From NCBI GenBank assembly GCA_027618625.1, contig JAQCER010000191.1, positions 1 to 6,768 of the forward strand: a stretch of 6,768 nucleotides of DNA. Reading direction: 5' to 3'. This DNA comes from Verrucomicrobiota bacterium (GTDB taxonomy: Bacteria > Verrucomicrobiota > Verrucomicrobiia > Verrucomicrobiales > DEV007). Shown one piece after another: positions 1 through 4,828 of this stretch. The notes beneath the pieces were generated by a model. That model worked only from the letters and a program-made list of their open reading frames with translations, was not told the DNA's origin and searched no databases. The translations under genes and the position numbers were made by a program. Position 1 is the first letter of the stretch; each line of letters starts with the position of its first letter.

Positions 1-2
1 GC

Positions 3-107
3 AAATACGTCCGCCGGCAACGCAGGGCTGCAGCCCTGCGCTTCGAGCTTGCGAGCCTTCGGCCCGATCTTACCCGTCTGACCGATTTTTCTGTCAATTC
101 GGAATAA
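3..107 (+). CDS. Possible C-terminal end of an upstream gene (unrecognised)
   Basis: An open frame enters from the left edge and ends at TAA (105-107), giving 34 residues that finish in TRLTDFSVNSE. The peptide is rich in Arg, Leu and Ala (RRQRRAAALRFELASLRPDL), as in a helical C-terminus, and its codon use is compatible with coding. I recognise no family. The evidence is weak: the other two plus-strand frames are also open over most of this GC-rich stretch, and a perfect 20-bp palindrome lies inside the frame. The one extra argument is that its stop codon sits in the same 12-bp repeat that covers the stop of the glycosyltransferase gene at 4533-4535. The stretch could equally be non-coding. 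Confidence 0.25.
   Translation, partial: KYVRRQRRAAALRFELASLRPDLTRLTDFSVNSE
21..40. repeat. Perfect 20-bp palindrome
   Basis: The ten bases CGCAGGGCTG are followed directly by their exact reverse complement, giving a GC-rich palindrome with no spacer. As RNA it would form a strong hairpin with a short loop. It has no following T-run, so it is not a standard intrinsic terminator. It may be a dispersed palindromic element, a protein-binding site, or a coincidence in coding DNA (it would read RRAAALR in the possible upstream frame). Confidence 0.6.
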
Positions 108-124
108 GTGCGGGACTTTCCCGT
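104..124 (+). repeat. Short dispersed repeat, copy 1, with adjacent hairpin
   Basis: The 12 bases ATAAGTGCGGGA (104-115) recur exactly at 4532-4543. The wider pattern TTCnnnATAAGTGCGGGA is shared by both places. Here the last five bases CGGGA (111-115) pair with TCCCG (119-123) across a CTT loop. In copy 2 the same CGGGA instead pairs with a TCCCG just upstream. In both places the TAA inside the repeat is, or could be, a stop codon. It may be a REP-like element placed at gene ends. Only two copies are visible. Confidence 0.5.
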
Positions 125-153
125 CTAACGCTTAACTTAGAATCCAACATACT

Positions 154-327
154 ATGAAAAATATAATTATCGCCGCTTCAGCACTCGCTATGATGTTCGC
201 CTTCAGTTCCTGCACCACTCCGCATCCACACGCTGGAGGCGAGTGTTGCGCGAAAGGTGGAGAATGCTGCAAGGACGCCGCCTGCGCAAAATGCGGCAAG
301 ACCGGCTGCACAAGCTGCAAAAAGTAG
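154..327 (+). CDS. Small Cys-rich putative lipoprotein (57 aa)
   Basis: ATG at 154 to TAG at 325-327. The N-terminus MKNIIIAASALAMMFAFSSC has a charged start, a hydrophobic stretch and Cys20 in a lipobox-like context (FSSC; Phe at -3 is not ideal). This suggests export and lipid anchoring. The mature part holds eight more cysteines: CC at 31-32, CC at 38-39, C44, C47, C52 and C55. They are spaced by Gly, Lys and Ala, with His at 24 and 26. Such a pattern suits metal binding or a disulfide-rich fold, but I know no named family for it. No Shine-Dalgarno sequence is visible; TAGAAT at 138-143 is a possible -10 box very close to the start. A clear terminator follows at 368-398, which supports a single-gene transcript. 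The minus-strand frame over the same bases is not persuasive. The function is unknown. Confidence 0.7.
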   Translation: MKNIIIAASALAMMFAFSSCTTPHPHAGGECCAKGGECCKDAACAKCGKTGCTSCKK

Positions 328-367
328 GCATCCAATTACTTACTTACTCATTGGAACCGAAATTCCA

Positions 368-398
368 GGAAGGCGTCCGAGAGGGCGCCTTTCTTATT
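368..398 (+). terminator. Intrinsic terminator after the lipoprotein gene
   Basis: A 9-bp stem AAGGCGTCC (370-378) / GGGCGCCTT (383-391), with one G-T pair, closes a GAGA tetraloop (379-382). Pairs at 368-369 with 392-393 extend it. It is followed by the T-rich TCTTATT (392-398). It lies 41 bases past the lipoprotein stop, in the right direction. The opposite strand lacks a T-run. Confidence 0.75.
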
Positions 399-446
399 GT
401 AGCCACAAAGGAGAACGGATTTTCCTGGCCGTTCAGAAAAGCGTTG

Positions 447-462
447 AAAACCCGTTTCCGGG
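447..462 (-). terminator. Weak terminator candidate after the trpB fragment
   Basis: On the minus strand CCCG, loop GAAA, CGGG is followed by TTTTC. The stem is only four pairs but has a GNRA loop and a short T-run. It lies 11 bases past the trpB stop codon, so it may be the original terminator of the ancestral trpB gene. Confidence 0.3.
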
Positions 463-472
463 AATCTTAGCC

Positions 473-709
473 TTAGCCGAAAAACTCCTCACCAAAGACA
501 ATCCGCGCCGCCTGCACGACGTCCTTGTCCCTGCGGCCGGAACAGCTCACGACAATGATCTGATCTTTCGACATCGCCGGGGCGAGCTTTTTCACATAGG
601 CCAGCGCGTGCGCCGTCTCGGGCGCGGGAACGATTCCCTCCATGCGCGACACTTCCTGAAAAGCATCCAACGCCTCGTCGTCCGTCGCATACACATAGAA
701 CTCGGCACG
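473..709 (-). pseudogene. trpB: 3' fragment of tryptophan synthase beta subunit
   Basis: About 78 codons from [14 protein letters not shown] to the stop TAA (473-475) match the C-terminal end of TrpB. TrpB is the PLP enzyme that joins indole and serine to make tryptophan. Landmarks are [10 protein letters not shown], the [15 protein letters not shown] segment (equivalent to EGI-PALES-HALA, which holds a conserved Glu) and [17 protein letters not shown], equivalent to NLSGRGDKD, whose Ser contacts the PLP ring nitrogen. Full TrpB is about 400 residues. The catalytic Lys and the glycine-rich phosphate-binding loop are absent, so this piece cannot be active. One Gly of SGRGDKD reads Arg here, and PALES reads PAPET, which fits decay. 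The frame runs straight into a DUF4338 fragment, so the end is a chimeric junction. No trpA or other trp gene is adjacent. Confidence 0.85.
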
Positions 710-904
710 CTGACGGCTGTTGCCCTCGGTCAGCCCCAGCGCTGTCCAGCCTGCGGCTTTGTAGCAGGTGCCGGCATGGCTTTCGATGTCGGTAAAGGTC
801 TCACAGAGCAGCGGCTCGTAGCCGAAGTGCTCTTGCCAGTGCTCGGGCAGGGCACGCACGGCATGGGCCAGTGCTTTGCTGGCGAGATTGGGACCCGCAA
901 CTCG
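710..904 (-). pseudogene. Internal fragment of a DUF4338 (DruA-like) gene
   Basis: The translation [20 protein letters not shown], then [12 protein letters not shown], then [18 protein letters not shown], matches the well-conserved core of DUF4338. In that family the pattern is NLAS, then a short helix, DWQ-RYGY-P-LLETFV, then GTCYRAANW--LG-T-GRGR. The domain occurs in the Druantia protein DruA and in many proteins that travel with mobile elements. Only about 60 residues of a normally much longer protein remain. The frame meets a TAG at 905-907. Shifting by one base near 890 would give RVPNLAS, a common form in the family, so a frameshift is possible there. Downstream it fuses in frame to the trpB tail at about 709. 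The longest frame uses a GTG at 857-859, which is not a natural start. It is a relic. Confidence 0.75.
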
Positions 905-948
905 CTACTCCCGAAGATATCGAAGATTACATGAAGCAAATGAGGTAA
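886..948 (+). other. Possible plus-strand coding remnant interrupted by the IS
   Basis: The plus strand reads [19 protein letters not shown] up to the IS edge; the stop TAA (946-948) is supplied by the IS end. The peptide is acidic and protein-like, with ordinary codons. It overlaps the start of the minus-strand DUF4338 relic, so at most one of the two readings is genuine over 886-904. I do not recognise a family, and no continuation is evident on the right side of the IS. Confidence 0.2.
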
Positions 949-958
949 CCATTCACGT
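945..958 (+). repeat. Left terminal inverted repeat of the IS66 element
   Basis: GTAACCATTCACGT reads inward. It matches the right end except for one base (C for G at position 12 of the repeat). It contains the TGA stop of the transposase gene (complement of 953-955). Confidence 0.85.
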
Positions 959-2425
959 CCCAAGAAGCATCTCTTGTGCTTTTCCGGGATTCGAGAGTGT
1001 TGCTTGGAGGATTTGCAGAACATTGATGGTCTGCTTTTTTGCTGATGAGATAATGGAGCGCAGGGCTGCGAACGCTTGCGCTTGATCAAGGTTTCGGAAA
1101 CAGCCGCTGATCTTTTGCTTGATCTTCATCATGCGTAGATCTCGTTCGGCCTGGTTGTTGTCGAAAGGCACTCCATGGATGAGAAAAGCCATCACTTCCA
1201 GATGTCGATCATGAAAGCGATTGAGCATGTTCAGTGGCTTGCCGCGCTTGAGTTTGCCGCGTTGTCCAGGGCGGCGCTCGGGCTCAGGGTTGAGAATGTA
1301 GCCGTCATCGAGAATTTCAAAGTAGCGATTCTGCAGTCGATTGAGCGTGCGTTGTCCAACACAGCGACCGCCGTCTCTTTCACGATCCTTGAGTGTCTTT
1401 GCTTCAAGCAGTAGCTTGATCATGTCCGAGGCCCACTGTTGGCCGTGCTCTTCATGGACACAGATCAGGTCGCGGATATGATGCACGTTGCATAGGCCGT
1501 GCAGGATTCCTGTGATCCGGTAGTAGCTGGAAAGGTAGTCGTGGATGACGAAACCGGTGTAACCTTCGAGAACGCCCATGGCTCGCATCGCGGGCTCGCC
1601 ACGATGCCTGTCTACATACAGATAGGTCAGCTCGGAGTTCGAAGCGGTGTGCAGCCAGTGAATCTTTCCTGACAGGCTCATGCCGGTTTCATCGGAGTGT
1701 ATATAGGGGCCTTCGCGGATCTTTTCTTTGATGGCGATTATGATGGGAGCGGTCTTCTCGGCGCTTCGTTCAAGCATCCGGCAAATGGTTCCGGTGCTCA
1801 AGTTGCAGTCAAACACGTCGGTGAAAAGTTCGCTCAGTCGCTCGCACGGCAGCAACTGGTAAGTTTGCAGGTAGAGCACCATGGACTGGGTGCGCTCGCC
1901 ATACTGCACAGGCGCATTCACGTTTTCGGGAAAGGTTGCTTTCACCGGCTTGGCGCAGCAGGGGCAGGTGCCTTTCTCGGCACGGTGCTCGGTGACTTCC
2001 ATAGTGATCTTCTCGGGCAAGTCGAAAACTTGTCGCTTCTCGTAACCATCACCTTGCACTCCGTGAAGATCAGTGTCGCAGTGTGCGCATTTTCCATCAA
2101 TGGGATGAACGACCACTTTGTCAGGATTGGCTACCTGCTTGAGTGTTTTCCCTTGATGTCCTTTCTGCGCTCCGGGCTTGCGTTTACGCTTTCCTCCTTT
2201 GCGCGTGCGCTTCTTCTTGTCCGGTTTGTTGGGATTGTTTCGATCTGAGGACGGCGGCTTACTGCTGGTGCGGCTAGTGCGTTTGAGTCCGACGATCTCT
2301 TCTTCCAGCCGCTCTAGCTTCACCACCAGCGCCAACAATGAACTCGCGGAAACTGACACTGAAACATCGGCTTCAGCGAGTTCTTCAAGTTGCTTGCGAT
2401 CTAATCCTTCAATCGGCACGCACAC
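953..2425 (-). CDS. tnpC: IS66-family transposase TnpC
   Basis: A 490-residue protein that would cut and join the IS ends. The N-terminus has a Leu-rich coiled-coil stretch (about 28-50) followed by SSKPPSSD (54-61) and a very basic linker (68-90, ending GAQKGHQG), both typical of IS66 TnpC. A zinc-finger region uses Cys113, Cys116, Cys154 and Cys157. The DDE catalytic residues are visible: Asp245 in YIHSDETGMS, Asp296 in FVIHDYLSSYY, and Glu428 in PFDNNQAERDLRMMK. The C-terminal SGCFRN and FAALRSIISSAKK segments are also standard. Length fits the family. The frame opens with GTG at 2423-2425 just after a TAG. A second GTG two codons on (2417-2419) has AGG five bases upstream and may be the real start. 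No frameshift or missing catalytic residue is seen, so the enzyme could be active. Confidence 0.93.
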   Translation of the reverse strand: MCVPIEGLDRKQLEELAEADVSVSVSASSLLALVVKLERLEEEIVGLKRTSRTSSKPPSSDRNNPNKPDKKKRTRKGGKRKRKPGAQKGHQGKTLKQVANPDKVVVHPIDGKCAHCDTDLHGVQGDGYEKRQVFDLPEKITMEVTEHRAEKGTCPCCAKPVKATFPENVNAPVQYGERTQSMVLYLQTYQLLPCERLSELFTDVFDCNLSTGTICRMLERSAEKTAPIIIAIKEKIREGPYIHSDETGMSLSGKIHWLHTASNSELTYLYVDRHRGEPAMRAMGVLEGYTGFVIHDYLSSYYRITGILHGLCNVHHIRDLICVHEEHGQQWASDMIKLLLEAKTLKDRERDGGRCVGQRTLNRLQNRYFEILDDGYILNPEPERRPGQRGKLKRGKPLNMLNRFHDRHLEVMAFLIHGVPFDNNQAERDLRMMKIKQKISGCFRNLDQAQAFAALRSIISSAKKQTINVLQILQATLSNPGKAQEMLLGT

Positions 2426-2493
2426 CTAAAGCACTATAATTTCCATAGGTCCAGAACTTTTTTCAGGTATTTTTGCGCTCTCAGTCCCGTAAC

Positions 2494-2507
2494 ACCTGAA
2501 TGGTTAC
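2494..2507 (-). repeat. Right terminal inverted repeat of the IS66 element
   Basis: Read inward on the minus strand it is GTAACCATTCAGGT, 13 of 14 identical to the left end. It lies 68 bases beyond the transposase start. The strip between (2426-2493) holds only the leader of the transposase gene. Confidence 0.85.
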
Positions 2508-2645
2508 CATTGCAGTGGCTATTGTCCAGTAATATATCTTTCCATACTCACTGTCAGATACTTACAGAAAAACAAGCGGAAACCCTCTCCCTGGGCCATT
2601 GCCACGCTGATTTTTCTCGCTCTCGCGGGCGGGACATGCGTCGCA

Positions 2646-4535
2646 TTGAAGGATGCCAAAAAGCCATGGGTGGTACAGCAAGAGAACGCCGAACGCGCGG
2701 ACCGTGGCAAGCCGCCGCCGAAACGATCCTTCCGTGAAATCTGGATCTGGTACGGTGCGGCAGCCACGGCCGTCATCTTCCTGGGCGTGGGGGCTACGTC
2801 GCGCTGGTGGATGCGCCCAGCTCCTCCGGTGCGTGGATGCGATCCGTTGTTTCCGAATCGGACAGGTGCGGCGGTCACGGTTCAGCGATTTGGGCTTTTG
2901 CTCACTGGGATCACTTTGTTGGCGGCAGTGCCCCGTGTCGCGCGCATGGACTTGTCGTTCTGGACGGACGAAGACTGGGCATTATGCAGCTATGTGTGGG
3001 GGAAGCACATCGAAGAAGCTGATGGCACTGTCACCTTTCGCCAGACCCCGTGGACGGACACGCTGTGGTTCTGCATGCGAGCCAACAATCACATTCTCTA
3101 CAGTGTGCTGTCCCGGACGAGTCTCGCTGTTTACAATTCCATTCATGGGAATGGCCCCGATCGCATTTCCGAATGGGCCGTGCGGTTCCCTGCCCTGGTT
3201 GCGGGACTTGGTGGGATTGTGGTCGCCGGGCTACTTCTGCGGCGCTTTGGACATCCAGTCGCAGGTCTGATAGCCGCGTGTTTTCTCGCGATCCATCCCC
3301 AGCACATCATCTACAGCTCGGAAGCGCGTGGCTATTCGCTCATGATGTTGCTGCTGTTGCTGACATTCTGGATGGGATTCGCGGCACTGGAGGGGCGCTC
3401 ACGCTGGCGACACTGGATCGGCTTTGCCGTTTTTGAAATTCTTACGTTGCTGTCGTTCACCGCTTCTGTCTACGTAGTCGCCTTGCTCAATGCGGCGATC
3501 GTCAGTGTGTTGTGGTTGCGTGGGGGAGCGATGCGCGACGCGACCAGTCGAGTGGTGCTGGGGCGCTGGCTGGTGGTGAATGCGATCGCGGCAGGCGTTT
3601 ATGCGACGATGGCTCTGCCGGATATCGTGCAGACGCTCTACTACCTTGAGCACTCGAAAATGTTCGCCTGGCACATGACGTTGAAGGACTACCAGATGAT
3701 CTGGGCGCAGGTCTTTACCGGACAGAACTATCGATTGGAAATGCCTGACAATCCGCGCGAATTTGCTGTTACTGCGATCGGCGGGGGATGGCTGGTGCTG
3801 TGCCTGATGACCGTGCTTCTGTTGGCAGCGCTGGGGCATTTGTTGCTGCGTCATCGCTGGACCGCTCTGCTGCTCGTGAGTCCGGTGCTTGCTGCGATCG
3901 TCGGTGTGATCCACAATACCGCTGCCGGTCACGCCATGCTGGCCCCTTACCTGTTGCCCTCACTGCCTCCAGCGGGGCTCTGTCTTGCCCTCATGTTCGA
4001 AGATCTGGGCTTTGCCTGGTTCCTCAGGCCGGATCCAGACGTCCTTAGGGTGCGCCATTTGCTCAAAGTATGCATCCCCTGTGTGGTCGTGGCTGTAGTC
4101 TACCTCGGTGTCTTCGGGCGCAGCATTGCTACTGTCATTACTCAGCCAAAGGAAAACTTCCGTGAGGCCGCGCAGGTGACCCGTTGGGAGCACGAGGACC
4201 GCTATGTCACGAGTTCCGACACCGTTGTAGTCAGTCTGTGGCGCTCCTGGGAAGTTTATGATCCCCGATTGCGTTTTCAGGTGACGACGGGGGATCAGCT
4301 CATGGAAATCGTGCGATCTGTCCGCGCGTCCGGGAAGCGCCTGTTCGTCGTCGTCGGTCATCTGGGGTTGTCTCGTGAAGCCAATCCAGACTTCCTCAAG
4401 GTCGTGGAAGATCAGGAGCTGTTCACTCCGCTGGCACCGATCTGGGGGCGCGATCTCATGACCACGCTCTGGCCGTACGAATTGAAGAAGCATCCAGTCG
4501 CATCTGAACCGGCCAGTCTTCAGGGTTCCCGATAA
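2646..4535 (+). CDS. Multi-pass membrane glycosyltransferase, GT-C / PMT (GT39)-like
   Basis: A 629-residue frame (from TTG) with about a dozen hydrophobic segments. The core has GT-C landmarks. One is a first-loop acidic motif DLSFWTDEDW (102-111) right after a membrane helix (82-97), where PMT/ArnT-like enzymes carry the catalytic Asp/Glu. NNHILYSVLSR (147-157) resembles the family's NHPLYY segment. RFPALVAGLGG (180-190) and IYSSEARGYS (222-231) match the family's R-PS-L-G and YSQEAR-YSL patterns. Such enzymes move a sugar from a polyprenyl-phosphate donor to a lipid, protein or glycan outside the inner membrane. The substrate cannot be told. A soluble tail of about 120 residues follows the last helix (474-490). 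The start is doubtful. Upstream codons stay open to the IS edge (2508) and include another hydrophobic helix (AIATLIFLALAGG, about 2595-2633), but contain no ATG, GTG or TTG. The gene may be 5'-truncated or mis-started. The stop lies inside a short repeat (4532-4543). Confidence 0.8.
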   Translation: MKDAKKPWVVQQENAERADRGKPPPKRSFREIWIWYGAAATAVIFLGVGATSRWWMRPAPPVRGCDPLFPNRTGAAVTVQRFGLLLTGITLLAAVPRVARMDLSFWTDEDWALCSYVWGKHIEEADGTVTFRQTPWTDTLWFCMRANNHILYSVLSRTSLAVYNSIHGNGPDRISEWAVRFPALVAGLGGIVVAGLLLRRFGHPVAGLIAACFLAIHPQHIIYSSEARGYSLMMLLLLLTFWMGFAALEGRSRWRHWIGFAVFEILTLLSFTASVYVVALLNAAIVSVLWLRGGAMRDATSRVVLGRWLVVNAIAAGVYATMALPDIVQTLYYLEHSKMFAWHMTLKDYQMIWAQVFTGQNYRLEMPDNPREFAVTAIGGGWLVLCLMTVLLLAALGHLLLRHRWTALLLVSPVLAAIVGVIHNTAAGHAMLAPYLLPSLPPAGLCLALMFEDLGFAWFLRPDPDVLRVRHLLKVCIPCVVVAVVYLGVFGRSIATVITQPKENFREAAQVTRWEHEDRYVTSSDTVVVSLWRSWEVYDPRLRFQVTTGDQLMEIVRSVRASGKRLFVVVGHLGLSREANPDFLKVVEDQELFTPLAPIWGRDLMTTLWPYELKKHPVASEPASLQGSR

Positions 4536-4561
4536 GTGCGGGATAGGCGGTGCCTCCGCTT
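4532..4561 (+). repeat. Short dispersed repeat, copy 2, and hairpin at the end of the glycosyltransferase gene
   Basis: ATAAGTGCGGGA (4532-4543) is identical to 104-115 and contains the stop TAA of the glycosyltransferase. With the preceding bases it forms TCCCG, loop ATAAGTG, CGGGA (4527-4543). A second small hairpin, AGGCGG / CCGCTT, follows at 4545-4561 without a T-run. The arrangement suggests a repeat that moulds gene ends or RNA 3' structure. Confidence 0.5.
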
Positions 4562-4623
4562 GAATTGGCGCGGTGAGAGTGCCCGCAACTACCTTCAACA
4601 AGATCTCAGATGCCGAAGTGAAA

Positions 4624-4645
4624 CCCTGTGATTCATGGGCTTTTT
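4624..4645 (+). terminator. Intrinsic terminator candidate between the glycosyltransferase and ppdK
   Basis: CCCTG (4624-4628) pairs with CATGGG (4634-4639) around a TGATT loop, with one bulged T. It is followed by CTTTTT (4640-4645). Three A residues before the stem can pair with part of the T-run, a common terminator feature. It lies about 90 bases past the glycosyltransferase stop and before the ppdK promoter candidate. Confidence 0.4.
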
Positions 4646-4661
4646 GGGCCGAAATAGTCAA

Positions 4662-4689
4662 TTGACAGCCCTATACCGTCTGGTAAGGT
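4662..4689 (+). promoter_or_regulatory. Possible sigma70-type promoter for ppdK
   Basis: A perfect -35 box TTGACA (4662-4667) is followed after 16 bases by TAAGGT (4684-4689), which keeps the first two and last bases of TATAAT. The -10 match is poor. The transcript would have a leader of about 130 bases carrying the GC hairpin and the tandem repeat. Confidence 0.35.
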
Positions 4690-4714
4690 TCCGCCGCGCT
4701 GGCGCGGGAGTTTG

Positions 4715-4740
4715 CGTCCAAGGCCAACGTCCGAGGCCAA
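4715..4740 (+). repeat. 13-bp tandem repeat in the ppdK leader
   Basis: CGTCCAAGGCCAA (4715-4727) is followed directly by CGTCCGAGGCCAA (4728-4740), 12 of 13 bases alike. The two sites are 13 bases apart, slightly more than one helix turn. They would lie inside the leader if the promoter at 4662-4689 is used. They could be a paired protein- or RNA-binding site or a slippage duplication. Confidence 0.55.
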
Positions 4741-4828
4741 CCTCTGACCTGCCGATTTCTGGCACCTCAGCCAGTCGCGAAGCCTGACTTTATTCACCAA
4801 CAAACCAGATAGATACACCATCGATTCC

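Larger units (their letters stand above)
945..2507 (-). mobile_element. IS66-family insertion sequence, TnpC-only type (1563 bp)
   Basis: The element is bounded by inverted ends that begin GTAA, as in IS66-family elements, and match at 13 of 14 positions. It carries one long gene for a TnpC-type DDE transposase and no room for tnpA or tnpB. This is the layout of the ISBst12-like branch. The transposase frame is uninterrupted and its stop codon lies inside the left inverted repeat, so the element looks intact. IS66 elements normally make 8-bp target duplications. The flanking eight bases here (CAAATGAG at 937-944 and CATTGCAG at 2508-2515) differ, so the element or its flanks have been rearranged since insertion. 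Gene relics lie to its left. Confidence 0.88.
4536..4828. other. Intergenic region and ppdK leader (293 bp)
   Basis: No convincing gene. A 31-codon frame begins with GTG directly after the glycosyltransferase stop and ends at 4631; nothing supports it as a protein. The region holds repeat copy 2 with a hairpin, a terminator candidate (4624-4645), a promoter candidate (4662-4689), a small GC hairpin CCGCG/CGCGG (4694-4707) and a 13-bp tandem repeat (4715-4740). The base composition turns more AT-rich just before the ppdK start, and there is no clear Shine-Dalgarno sequence. Confidence 0.6.

Noticed and set aside
257..934. Long plus-strand open frame of 225 codons
   Set aside because: It runs antisense to the clearly recognisable trpB and DUF4338 fragments and through the lipoprotein terminator. 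Its product shows no known motif.
1060..1085. CGCAGGGCTGC and GCTTGCG words resembling the palindrome region at 21-55
   Set aside because: They lie in conserved transposase coding sequence (FAALRS region) and lack the palindromic second half, so this is chance similarity.
1697..2248. Plus-strand open frame of 183 codons within the IS
   Set aside because: It is antisense to the transposase gene, with no recognisable domain. The minus-strand TnpC has all catalytic residues.
2435..2440. TATAAT on the plus strand near the IS right end, a possible outward promoter
   Set aside because: A perfect -10 box, but no matching -35 box is visible at 16-18 bases upstream. Not strong enough to list.
4536..4631. 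31-codon frame starting with GTG directly after the glycosyltransferase stop
   Set aside because: No ribosome-binding site, no recognisable product, and it overlaps hairpins and a terminator candidate.
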